A stretch of 64,000 nucleotides of DNA from Prosopocoilus inquinatus (lineage: Eukaryota; Arthropoda; Insecta; Coleoptera; Lucanidae): the NCBI GenBank assembly GCA_036172665.1, contig CM069870.1:27378001-27442000 (forward strand), written 5' to 3'. The first letter of the stretch is position 1, and each line of letters starts with the position of its first letter. Of this stretch, positions 11,829 through 21,519 are shown piece after piece. The notes beneath the pieces are model-generated. The model was not told the origin of the DNA. It searched no databases and saw only the letters and a list, made by a program, of their open reading frames with translations. A program made the position numbers and the translations under genes.

Positions 11829-12152
11829 TATTTTTACATTAAATTATTTATTTTTACATTAAAATCTACGCAGGATGACCTTGTTGCCTCCGTTGCTTAC
11901 TGCTAGATGTAGCCTATCGAAATGAAGGCCTTCTGGTAGTCGTGACAAATGTGCATTCTTCTGGTCTCCTGGTCTGTGCTCCATTTGTTATGTTTCATCT
12001 CCAAGTTGTTTTCACCTTACACCTTGGTTGTACTGTCCTGATGAGATCTAATAAGATCGAGACGTACGTCCGCAGTTACTTTTCCTTGCCAGTTAGTGCC
12101 GTTAACCTCCCTATTTACTTCGTAGTGTACTGGCGTTAACCTTTTACCTGGA
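11829..12152. other. GC-richer flank of the PLE, unassigned
   Basis: About 300 bp with higher GC than its surroundings. The minus strand has a short coding-like run near 11990-12140 that I do not recognise. The stretch ends in the (TA)n tract at the PLE border. Confidence 0.3.
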
Positions 12153-12767
12153 TTATATATATATATATGCTGTAGTATTCTTCCGGGTAGTCCTCCGCGT
12201 TGAGTTCTCTAAAGAACTATTTGTCTTCTGACAACGTTTCGGCAAGGTCTCACTTGCCATCTTCAGGTCTTCGCTGCTGCTTGCCTGCTTCTGTTCCTCG
12301 TCGTTACTCGAGTCACAGTGGCTTCTGGTCGTGCTGGTGGTGGTTTAAGTACCGTGTTGCGGTCACGCGTCGTTACGCTTGGTGGTTTTTCCGCTTGACT
12401 TCTTGTTGTTGGTTGATTGGGTCGTGCCTGTTGACTGCTTTCTCCTAATCCTGATGGTCCGGGGTTCGCTGGTTTCTGGCTCCGGGTTACTGGTCCTCGA
12501 CGGTCGGTGGATTTTCGGATCACTGGCCTCCAGGTGGGTGGTAGTCGTAAGGCATCATCTCTGGTGTTTAAGTTCATCTGATGTTTCTCGATTTCTATCG
12601 CTTCTCGGATGATGCGTTTGGTCTTGTGTTCTACGCTGGCAATTGTTCTGGTGTTGTCGAAATCTATTTTGTGTGAAGTCGCTTTTACGTGTTGTGCCAA
12701 TGATGATGTTTTCTCGTCCTTCTCGACGGCCTTTCGATGTTCTTCTCTCCTGACGCTTATTTTTCTA
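12153..12767 (-). pseudogene. inverted partial PLE copy (GIY-YIG C-terminus and 3' repeat)
   Basis: Read on the minus strand this is the 3' part of the same PLE. It starts just after the Y-I-G position (at ISVRREEH), passes the conserved IIREAIEIEKH stretch and the basic, Pro-rich tail, and ends through the terminal repeat into (TA)n. It lacks the RT. It joins the sense copy at about 12768-12772 through a few unrelated bases. Such inverted 5' partners are typical of PLEs and probably arise by template switching during integration. It is almost identical to the sense copy. Confidence 0.92.
12208..12275 (-). ncRNA. hammerhead-ribozyme-like motif, antisense copy
   Basis: This is the reverse complement of the motif at 13005-13072: the CTGAAGA core is complementary to 12260-12266 and GAAA to 12237-12240. 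The predicted cleavage base is opposite 12218. It belongs to the inverted PLE segment. Confidence 0.6.
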
Positions 12768-12771
12768 TCCA

Positions 12772-13109
12772 CCGACCGTCGAGGACCAGTAACCCGAAGC
12801 CAGAAACCAGCGAACCCCGGACCATCAGGATTAGGAGAAAGCAGTCAACAGGCACGACCCAATCAACCAACAACAAGAAGTCAAGCGGAAAAACCACCAA
12901 GCGTAGCGACGCGTGACCGCAACACGGTACTTAAACCACCACCAGCACGACCAGAAGCCACTGTGATTCGAGTAACGACGAGGAGCAGAAGCAGGCAAGC
13001 AGCAGCGAAGACCTGAAGATGGCAAGTGAGACCTTGCCGAAACGTTGTCAGAAGACAAATAGTTCTTTAGAGAACTCAACGCGGAGTACTACCCGGAAGA
13101 ATACTACAG
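12772..13109 (+). repeat. PLE 5' terminal repeat (pLTR)
   Basis: This matches 15466-15808 almost base for base. The differences I see are a few substitutions (for example GATTCGAG against GACTCGAG) and one missing A near 13004. It codes in frame for the basic tail seen at the end of the PLE protein and stops at TGA 13014-13016 inside the ribozyme core. Confidence 0.93.
13005..13072 (+). ncRNA. hammerhead-ribozyme-like motif in 5' pLTR
   Basis: The core CTGAAGA (13013-13019, consensus CUGANGA) is followed by a stem of six pairs, GGCAAG with CTTGCC (13021-13026 with 13033-13038), and then GAAA (13039-13042). Next comes a hairpin of TTGTC with GACAA (13045-13049, 13054-13058) and the expected unpaired cleavage base A13061. 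Flanking GAAGAC and GTTCTTT can pair as stem I. One extra U separates the core from stem II, and stem III has a mismatch next to the core. Hammerheads are known in PLE terminal repeats, where they are thought to process the transcripts. Activity is inferred only. Confidence 0.68.
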
Positions 13110-15805
13110 CATTCAACACCCGCGGAAGCCTACGGATTAACATTATCGACCTGCACGGGGAGGAGATACTACAACGAACGAAGAAGATGGAGAAACTACG
13201 GTCAAGAAGAGGTAAGCTACTGTGCAAATTGACTTTCCTGGAACGCTGCCGGGATAATAACATCGTGCCGAAGAGTATGAAAGTAACATTCCACAAGAAG
13301 AACAACCAAACCAAGAACATCCTGAGAAGAGCAAGTATGGCATTACTACGAGAAGCAATCCACGACACCAGGAAGGAACTGAATGAAGTTAGCGTAAAGC
13401 TTCTAGCAATACATCTGGAGCTGAGTCGCACACTACATCCGTTGTTATGGACAACACTGGACCAACTCTCAGCTTTTCGTGAAGAAACGGACACCGAACT
13501 GACAAGAAGAAAGCAGAAGAAGAAGTTCGAACACCTACAAAAAGAACAAAAGCCGAAGGAACATATAACACCGCTCGTATTGGAGAAAGTTGTTCATAAC
13601 GTATCAAGCTATCCACTCGACGAAGCCAGCAAAAGTGTACTGGCCAAGGGTTTCAACTACGCTGTAGCACCAGCCAGCATACCAATGGAGAACATAATAT
13701 GCAGTGTGGAAGCATCCATCATCGGATTACCGGAGGACACAGCGGAGACAATACGACAAGATGTATCCCAAATCCTAAGACGAGCAAAACCACCAAAGAG
13801 GAACCTATCTCGAGAAGAACTACAAGCTCTACACACGCTGAAGAAAAATGAACAAATCGTCATACTTCCAGCCGACAAAGGAAACGCCACCGTTGTGATG
13901 GATCGTAACGACTACGAAACGAAGATGGAGGTCCTACTAAACGACCCAGCGTACAACACCATCGCCACAGATCCAACGACATACTTAGAGAAGACAACGA
14001 AAGCTAAAATCAAAGCCAGCTCAATCAGTCAAGAGCAGCAATTACAATTGATCCCGAGGGAAAAATTATCCAGATGCCCAAAGCTCTACGGATTACCAAA
14101 AATCCACAAGGAAGGGATACCACTGAGGCCAATCGTCAGTTCCATTGGATCACCGTTACAACCACTAGCAAAATTCTTGGCCAAACGACTGCAGCCATAC
14201 GCCGAAGAAGCAGAATCCTACGTAAAGAACGCAGGCCACTTCATCGAGCGTATAAAGGACTTCACCGTAGAACCAGGAGATCTGCTAGTAAGTTTCGACG
14301 TGGTCTCACTATTCACCAACATACCAATAGACGAAGCAGTGGATATCATTCATCTAAAACACCACATCCCAGACGACACCATGGACCTGGTGAAGCACTG
14401 CTTGAAGAACACCTACTTCATCTTCAAGAACCAACGTTATAAACAAGTAGAAGGATCACCCATGGGATCAGCATTATCTCCTGTAATCGCCAACTTATTC
14501 ATGGAGGATTTCGAAGTACGGGCCATCGATACCGCAAGTCACAAACCACACCTGTGGCTCAGATATATGGACGACACCTTCATAATATGGAAGCATGGAG
14601 AAGAACAACTACGAAGATTTCTGCAACACCTGAATGAAATCCATCCGAAGATCAAGTTCACGATGGAAATCGAAGAAAACAACGAACTTCCATTCCTCGA
14701 TGTACTTATAAAGAAAAAACCAGATGGAAGCCTTGGACATTCCGTATACCGAAAACCAACCCACACGGAACGGTACCTGAACGCACAATCACATCACCAT
14801 CCAGCACAATTGCAATCAGTGGTAAGGACCCTCGTCACCCGGTCCCAAAGATTGGCTGCCTCAGGAAACAAGGTAGAAGAAATGAAGAAAATCCGCTCAT
14901 CTTTAATGAAAAATGGATATCAGGACAAACAAATCAGGAAAGCCGAACACCAACGCAAACCCAAGACACAGGAAGAGGAAAAAGATATAGTAGGAACAGC
15001 ATGCCTACCATTTGTTAAAGGGACAACAGAAAAGATCAGCAGAATACTCAAGAAACACAATATCCGGACATCATTCAACACCGACAAGAAAATTGGAAAC
15101 ATCCTGCCAACAGTCAAAACTAAAATACAACTGGAAAGCCAAGGCGTGTACGGAATTCCCTGTCAAGATTGCGACAAGGTCTACATAGGCCAAACAAATA
15201 AAAAAAAAAATAAAATAAGCGTCAGGAGAGAAGAACATCGAAAGGCCGTCGAGAAGGACGAGAAAACATCATCATTGGCACAACACGTAAAAGCGGCTTC
15301 ACACAAAATAGATTTCGACAACACCAGAACAATTGCCAGCGTAGAACACAAGACCAAACGCATCATCCGAGAAGCGATAGAAATCGAGAAACATCAGATG
15401 AACTTAAACACCAGAGATGATGCCTTACGACTACCACCCACCTGGAGGCCAGTGATCCGAAAATCCACCGACCGTCGAGGACCAGTAACCCGAAGCCAGA
15501 AACCAGCGAACCCCGGACCATCAGGATTAGGAGAAAGCAGTCAACAGGCACGACCCAATCAACCAACAACAAGAAGTCAAGCGGAAAAACCACCAAGCGT
15601 AACGACGCGTGACCGCAACACGGTACTTAAACCACCACCAGCACGACCAGAAGCCACTGTGACTCGAGTAACGACGAGGAGCAGAAGCAGGCAAGCAGCA
15701 AGCGAAGACCTGAAGATGGCAAGTGAGACCTTGCCGAAACGTTGTCAGAAGACAAATAGTTCTTTAGAGAACTCAACGCGGAGTACTACCCGGAAGAATA
15801 CTACA

Positions 15806-15840
<35 letters not shown>

Positions 15841-15895
15841 CCGAAGGGAAGTATCGCCGTACTTGTTGAAATTTAAACCGAAAGAGATTGTTTAA
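13019..15895 (+). CDS. PLE polyprotein: reverse transcriptase plus GIY-YIG endonuclease
   Basis: This 958-residue open frame is the only long intact frame in the window. Residues 40-190 are basic and helical. The PLE-type segment ILPADKGNATVVMDR (282-296) leads into the RT palm: motif A with D427 in VSFDVVSLFTN, motif B GSPMGSALSP (479-488) and motif C YMDD (516-519). The endonuclease has GVYGIPCQDC (709-718) and VYIG (721-724), then VRREEH (735-740) and REAIEIEKH (784-792). The RT copies RNA into DNA; the GIY-YIG nuclease nicks the target. Lys/Asn-rich KKKNKI between YIG and VRREEH is coded by an A-tract and may disturb the fold. The start at ATG 13019 lies inside the ribozyme motif and is only the first in-frame Met; the true start may be later. 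After about residue 815 the frame runs into the 3' pLTR, where one extra A lets it pass the usual stop and read through the (TA)n tract. Confidence 0.93.
15466..15808 (+). repeat. PLE 3' terminal repeat (pLTR)
   Basis: This is the direct partner of 12772-13109. It carries the codons for the Pro/Arg-rich tail, the second sense ribozyme motif and the border sequence GAATACTACAGCA, and then enters (TA)n. One A inserted near 15698 shifts the frame relative to the 5' copy. Confidence 0.93.
15702..15769 (+). ncRNA. hammerhead-ribozyme-like motif in 3' pLTR
   Basis: Same core as the 5' copy: CTGAAGA at 15710-15716, GAAA at 15736-15739, predicted cleavage after A15758. The two sense motifs are 2697 bases apart, so cleavage at both would release a unit-length RNA. 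Confidence 0.68.
15809..15836. repeat. (TA)n microsatellite
   Basis: About 14 TA units at the PLE 3' border, matching the shorter tract at 12154-12168 at the other border. Confidence 0.95.
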
Positions 15896-16111
15896 CGATC
15901 GGTTTAAATATCGGTTTCAATATATATATTGCCCAACAGATACAAATATCCAATTACAGGACAACATACAAAATGAGAGACGCAAAACTTACAAAAAAAT
16001 AAGTACTTAGAACTAAGGCTAAGCAAATGAGTAAGTAAGATAGAACTAAAAATAATAACAGAGATCAAAAATCAGTGAGCAGGCATATACTCAAAAGAAA
16101 TAGTATTTCAG

Positions 16112-16600
16112 TTAGGCTATCGAAGTTATTGAAAATGAAATTTTGTTAAATGTTTGACACATAACAAAAAAAGGAGGTTTCACTAAAAAATTGGTTTTAC
16201 TAGTTAGAGTAGAAAAAGTGACATTGCTCCTAGAACCCATACGAGGGACATGCCAAGTGATGTCGCTTAACAAGGGTGAACAATCAATTTTGTTATGAAG
16301 TAAATTATACAAGAACCGCAAACTGGCTTGTGAACGCCGAAGTTCCAGCGATCGAAGTTCGAATTTTTGCAATAATATATGCTGATCAGAACATCGCTCT
16401 AGATATATGCCCCCAGGTCTAAAGTGAAGAAATTTTAGGAATTTACGCTGAACGGACTCGATGCTGCGGATGTGGTATTGATATATGGGAGACCATACAA
16501 CGGACCCATATTCAAGTTTAGAGCGGGTAAAAGAAAAATAAAGGGACTAGAGAGCTTTCATATTAGTAAACTGCCTGCAATTGCGAATGATAAATCCCAA
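16112..16600 (-). pseudogene. LINE C-terminal region
   Basis: This is the last part of ORF2. ELRSLELRRSQASLRFLYNL is typical of the domain after the thumb in jockey/CR1-type LINEs, and PRMGSRSNVTF follows. The reading frame is broken between here and the RT block. It has no separate function of its own. Confidence 0.75.
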
Positions 16601-16606
16601 CGATTT

Positions 16607-17943
16607 TCAAGCACTAGAGATAATGAAAGTGATATGTTCAGAGAAAGACAGTGCCGAGTCAAAGAAAATACCTAAGTCTTTAATAAGGTTAGTACGAGAG
16701 AGATAAGTGCCACAGAACATGTAGTTGAAAACTGATGGATGGCGTTTGCGAGTAAAGGACATAATTTTACATTTAGAAACATTCATACTAATAAAGTTAT
16801 CTGAGCACCACTTATGAATGATATTTAAGTTATTCTGAAGTTCCAAATGATCATCAGGAGAATTTATAACGGTCCATAGCTTTAAGTCATCCGCAAATAA
16901 CAGCCTCTTACAAGTTAAATTCTTAGATAAATCATTTATATACATGTTAAAAAGCAAGGGTCCTAAAATGGAGCCCTGAGGAACTCCAGATGTGGCTACA
17001 AAGGGTGAAGAACAAAAACCATTGTACATAACATTGTGGATTCTGTTGCTAAGGTGTGATATGAAAAATAAAGGAGTGGTTTACTGAAGCCGAAGCTGTT
17101 CAATTTTTGAATCATAACGCTATGATCAATTCTATCAAAAGCCTTGGACATGTCCGTGTATACTACATCAATTTGACCTTGCGCATCAAGAACAGCAGAA
17201 AGACGTTGAGTAAAATATGTCAGACATTTTGACACTGTAGAACGCTTCTCCATGAACAATGAATGTGAAATTGAATTCTTAATTACAAGGATAGAAGGAT
17301 CACCGTTTTTTAGAATCGGACAGACCTTCGACAATTTCCATATATCAGGATAAGTACTAGTAGCTAAAGCTAAATTAAAAATAATACGCAAAGGCAACGC
17401 GAAGATAGATGCACAATCTTGAATCAGAAAACTCGGATCAAGATCAGGGCTAGAAGTCGTTGAGTTTTTGATGAGCTTAATAGTTTTTAGAATATCATCT
17501 TCTTTTAAATCAGTAATATGACATAGAGGAATATTATAAGATTCCTTAGATACATCTCTCAGATCGCTTGATTCAGCATAGATGCTACTAGAGAAGCTAG
17601 CAAAACTATCCTCAAAAGAAGTGTTTTCGAGATACATTTTGCTAGGAATACGGCTGGTACCTTTTTTGGATCTCATAAAGGACCAGAAGCATTGAGGATT
17701 ATCAGAAATAGATACTTTAATTCTTTGAAGATACTTTGCATATTCTCGAGATATCATAGATTTACATTGCAGGCGTAAAACTTTAAAACGGGCAAGATCA
17801 GAAATATTGCCTGAAACTTTAAATGATTTATGAGCACGAGCTTTCAGAGAAAGCGCCTTAATTATATTCGGAGTATACCAATATGGAACCTGGCCCTTCC
17901 GGATCTGGTGCTTATAAGTAGGAACAAACATGTCCAGCACCAC
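16607..17943 (-). pseudogene. LINE reverse transcriptase domain, frameshifted
   Basis: ORF2 RT, which primes on nicked target DNA and copies the LINE RNA. Visible motifs are VVYTDMSKAFDRIDH (motif A), TSGVPQGSILGPLLFNMYIN (motif B) and LLFADDLKLW (motif C with intact ADD). Upstream lies the connector NPQCFWSFMRSKK. Motifs A and B are in different frames (overlap at 16996-17029). The segment that should carry the NYRPI-type block between VCPILKNGD and FMEKRSTVS is missing, about 40-50 residues by comparison with the family's usual layout. It is a dead copy. Confidence 0.88.
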
Positions 17944-18800
17944 ATAAAGAACTCGCTACAGGCAAGATTAACATTCTGGAAAATCATTAGACCACCAAGA
18001 AATGACCAGTCGATATTTAGTAGCTGGCTATATAGGCTGTAAAAGTTGGTTTTTCTGAAGTTATAGTTCTTACCTCCCCTACTCCCGACGAAGTTATTAT
18101 AACTGCAAGATGACGTCAATCGTCCTTCAATATCTAAGGCAGGATGGTGGCTGTCTTCCGGAACTAAAGGAGCAGTATCACGACATACGACACATAACAT
18201 GTTAGTTAATATGAGATCCAGCAATATTCCATTACAGTTATATAATGTGTTAATTTGTAGCAAATTGTTGAAAACCAAGAAGTTCTTGATTATATTAGTT
18301 CGCTTATCATACGAGGAATCACTACAAATGGTGAGATTAAAATTAGGTACATTGAAATCCCGTAAAATAAGAACATCACAATCAGGAAACAAACTAATAT
18401 CAAATAAATCGAAAAACCGTTCAAAATCAGACATCATAGTATTAGGTGGGATGTAAACACAAAAAATAAGCAAGGAACGTGACGTAAGTTTGCATTTACA
18501 ACCCACAATATCAATCATAGGTAATGCTTGGGAAAAGTAATACAAACCCAATCTAGAAACAGCTAAATTACTATTAAAAGCAAGGACACCTCCTCTACGG
18601 GAGCACTCTAAGTGGTCCAAGTTGCGATCGGTTTTGAACACTGTGAAAGAATTAGGTAAAAAATATTCACCACTGCCAATGTCACCCGACAGCCAGGTTT
18701 CAGTAATGGCATGAATTTTCCTAATCGATTACGAGTAATTTTATCCTTACTTACATTAAACGCAATTGAACTAAAAGCATCAACAAAAATTTGTTTCTCA
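17862..18800 (-). pseudogene. LINE AP-type endonuclease domain
   Basis: This is the nicking endonuclease of ORF2. ITETWLSGDIGSGEY lies upstream in a second frame (about 18690-18730), followed by RRGGVLAFNSNLAVSR, VYIPPN, the DFNVPNFN box, LLDLILTN and the catalytic-end motif PEDSHHPALDI. The order is right for exonuclease-endonuclease-phosphatase domains of LINEs. At least one frameshift separates the TETWL part from the rest. Confidence 0.87.
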
Positions 18801-19124
18801 TTTTCCATACGAGCTCCTTTGTCGGTTAACTCTTGAATAATTTCATCGAACGGACAGTTAACTGTAGCAATAGGCGTGGTTGAATTAAGTTGTACTTTGA
18901 GCTGCTCGATATCGGATTTTAGTTGAACAATAATTGATTTCAACTCACATATTATGTCGCCGATTTGAGCACAGTCATCACAAGACGAAGAAACTCCCTT
19001 AGTGCTCGTAACAACTTTCAGGTCTTTGAGAAGATTGATTAAAAGTCTTTTTGCAGATACTGCAACTGATCAGTTTAGCGACTTCAGCTGAGATACCACA
19101 GCAGTCACAAAACGATGACGACAT
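18608..19124 (-). pseudogene. LINE ORF1-like zinc finger protein, frameshifted
   Basis: Starting at the ATG complementary to 19122-19124 the frame reads MSSSFCDCCGISAEV, then SCSICKKTF, a paired-Cys finger resembling the PHD-like fingers of CR1-group ORF1 proteins. The frame then stops and continues shifted as SSSCDDCAQIGDIICELKS, followed by a coiled-coil-like run (IVQLKSDIEQLKVQLN). ORF1 proteins bind LINE RNA. The 3' part overlaps the start of the endonuclease region. Confidence 0.65.
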
Positions 19125-19163
19125 TTCGGAAAAGAACCATATATAAAATGTGCCAGTTAATAC

Positions 19164-19258
19164 GAATTATAAGTATTTTTGGATATAATTCTGTACATAC
19201 TAAACATTTATAATTGCAAATATAAAACATCTTTTATTGAAAATTTATGTGTAAATAC
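19164..19258. repeat. AT-rich repeat shared with 9.7 and 11.6 kb
   Basis: AAGTATTTTTGGATATAATT and ACATTTATAATTG match the palindrome at 11525-11622 inverted. The adjoining ATATAAAACATC and AAATTTATGTGTAAATA match 9683-9730. At 19257 it meets TACAGCGTGTC, a TAYMGGGTG-type end. Confidence 0.65.
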
Positions 19259-20585
19259 AGCGTGTCTCTAAACTTATGTCTTTAATTGAAACCACAAATA
19301 GTGGTCAAGAAAAGTAACAAAATTTATTATACAACTATTGGTCAGGTAGCAATAATAACGCAGATAAAAATTATTTTACTTTTCATAGAAGTTGTTTGAG
19401 GGTCGCTGAATGCAGATTAAATGTTTCAGCGCAGCTTGGTTTTCAACTATTCTCCGACGTTCGAGGCCATAAAAAGTCATAAAAACGCAGACCATGATCT
19501 AATGCACAGATATTGTACTTAAGTCAGGTCAAGTACCTCTTTTGTGAATTTTAAAAGCAGATAAATTTTGTAACTAGGTAAGTTCTTAACAGTTTAAAAT
19601 ATTCTGTGTGTGTTGCATTAATTGGTGATTAGTTTTGTGCTAATCTGTACTTTAACAGCTAAATTTAAAAAAATCAATGTAAAGGCGATAGAAATAATTG
19701 GAAGTTCTTATAACATATTACTTTGTAAATTGCCAATAATCAACTTACAATATTGATTACTACAGTTTATTGTATTTGTACAGCAAAAATAAATATGTTT
19801 CTTTATTAAAACTTCAAATAAACGACGAAACAAATGGTTGCACTAGGCGAGAGCTTTTATGTCTTTATGGTTTAAGCCGACGCAGAAATTCAGGTTCAAC
19901 ATTATCCTTATAAAAACATGTGTTTTGTGTTGGAATGTAAACAATTAATAAAATAGTTCGATTGAGAGTTAGCGAAGTTACTCAATTACTTATTTTGAAC
20001 CCATAGATTATTGTTTGTACAGACAATCTAATTTATTTAAATTTTTCGTCGTATTATACTCCAATCTTGCTTTCCGTTTTTACAACAGGAATAGTTTCTG
20101 CTCTTGCGATACTTATTTTGCAGCTATTAGTGCGATAATTAAAATATAATTTCACGCATTTTCAACGCAGTTACAAAACTAGCGTACGAAAATGTTTAAT
20201 TGCTTCAGCAAAAATCTAACGGAGATTAGGTACTCGTTTTTAGCATAATTGTTACTGTCTGTTATAAAGAGGTGTGTAAACGAACGTTCTTACTTATCGC
20301 ATGTTTATAATACAAATAAACAAATTCATATTCGTATTCAATAAGACCTTGGCTGAGTTCCTGTAAACGTAAAGAAAACGTTTTATTGCGATTTATTGCT
20401 TTTATCGGAATAAATTCCTGAAACAAATCGTAAACCTAGTAGGGATTTCAAAACAAAGGGACTACGCTCGCTAATGATAGGTCAGTTTTTCATTTTTGGG
20501 CAAAAAATTTCAGATTTGGAGAATTAATCTCTTATGTAACGAGGAACTTACAGTTTCATTTAAAGAGAGAGGTTTTGAGATACTC
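19259..20585. other. unassigned AT-rich DNA
   Basis: No gene, RNA or clear repeat is visible. Confidence 0.45.
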
Positions 20586-21140
20586 TGTATAGGTATAGTC
20601 GGCATATACGGAATACCCATTCGTCATAAATTCTGAATTAAGATTAAATATTTCAATTAAAATTTCAATTAAAAATACTTTATATTGTTTTCTAGCGGTG
20701 ATATATAATAAATTTAAGAAAAACATATTTTTTGGGCAAATTTCTGTAACAAATTAAAAAAACTGCATTTTCATATTTTAGAATGGCGGATAATATGAAA
20801 TAATCAGTTGGAATAATGAAATAACGTTTTGAATTAATAAGTTGAACGATATCAAAAGTTGTATTAATTTACACTGTGACAAACTTACCTCTGAGTAAAA
20901 AATACTTTTATTTTAAAAAATCTGCCAAAATACATTTTTCGGGTACCGCGGAAAAACTTCCAAAACGTTAATTTCACAAACTCAGGTACTGCAAAGTTAT
21001 GCAATCTTACCCGTTGAGAACCTCTGTATTAGTGACCTACAATACCGAAATTTCTTATTTCTTCTTATTTCAAAAATACCGGGTATTCCATATTAGCCGG
21101 TCTATTCCATATATGCCGATTTTACTCTACCGGGTGTAGA
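20586..21140. repeat. remnants with GGTATTCC and GGGTGT termini
   Basis: GTCGGCATATACGGAATACC near 20600 faces its inverted counterpart (GGTATTCCATATTAG and TCCATATATGCCG) near 21075-21120, followed by TACCGGGTGTAG at 21131. This looks like a decayed foldback element of the same terminal type as elsewhere in the window. Borders are not clear. Confidence 0.5.
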
Positions 21141-21519
21141 ATTTAGTAGGTACGAAAATAAAACTAAAAAATAGCTAAAAATCTGGTTATTGAACACTTT
21201 TTAATTGTGTACTCCAATATCCTCTTTGGTCCAATAAAGAGAAATATTGATGATACTGCGTGTCTTAAAGTTTTTTTTTTAACATAGTAGAAATTATTGA
21301 TGTGCTGTTTGTGAATAAAGTTTCTGCAAATACTGTATATTACACATAACGTTTTACTTACTTAATATTTCAAAGTTTTAAAGTTTTTGCAAACGTGAAA
21401 ATAAGAGACGCCAATAAGTAATCTTAATATAGATCACGTCAAATGGCATTATTAAATATCACATCGTCTATTGGAAGATCACTTGGTACATGCTAACACT
21501 TTTAAAACCGTATGTAACA

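Larger units (their letters stand above)
12153..15836 (+). mobile_element. Penelope-like retroelement (PLE), near full length
   Basis: The order of parts is (TA)n, an inverted partial copy (12153-12767), a direct terminal repeat (12772-13109), a unique region with the RT and GIY-YIG frame, a second terminal repeat (15466-15808) and (TA)n (15809-15836). A partly inverted leading copy plus direct pLTRs is the known architecture of PLEs, which make cDNA by target-primed reverse transcription. The two terminal repeats differ at only a few positions, so the insertion is young. (TA)n on both borders suggests insertion into, or creation of, a TA microsatellite. Confidence 0.95.
15925..19131 (-). mobile_element. 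CR1/jockey-group LINE, degraded
   Basis: On the minus strand the order is zinc-finger ORF1 (from 19124), AP-type endonuclease, reverse transcriptase, C-terminal region and a 3' UTR ending near the TGGGCAATATATATATTG junction at about 15915-15950. The 3.2 kb are close to full length for this group but carry frameshifts, stops and at least one RT deletion. Clade is inferred from the endonuclease and RT motif style and the zinc-finger ORF1; a phylogeny would settle it. Confidence 0.85.

Noticed and set aside
12831..13079. Open frames on the opposite strand of the PLE repeats and of the RT frame
   Set aside because: They are shadows of the plus-strand PLE coding sequence; the same shadow appears wherever the repeat occurs.
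12772..15808. LTR retrotransposon based on the direct repeats
   Set aside because: The coding region has PLE-type RT and GIY-YIG, with no gag, protease, RNase H or integrase; the repeats are PLE terminal repeats.
16472..16675. Plus-strand 67-residue frame
   Set aside because: Overlaps the LINE RT region in antisense and has no independent support.
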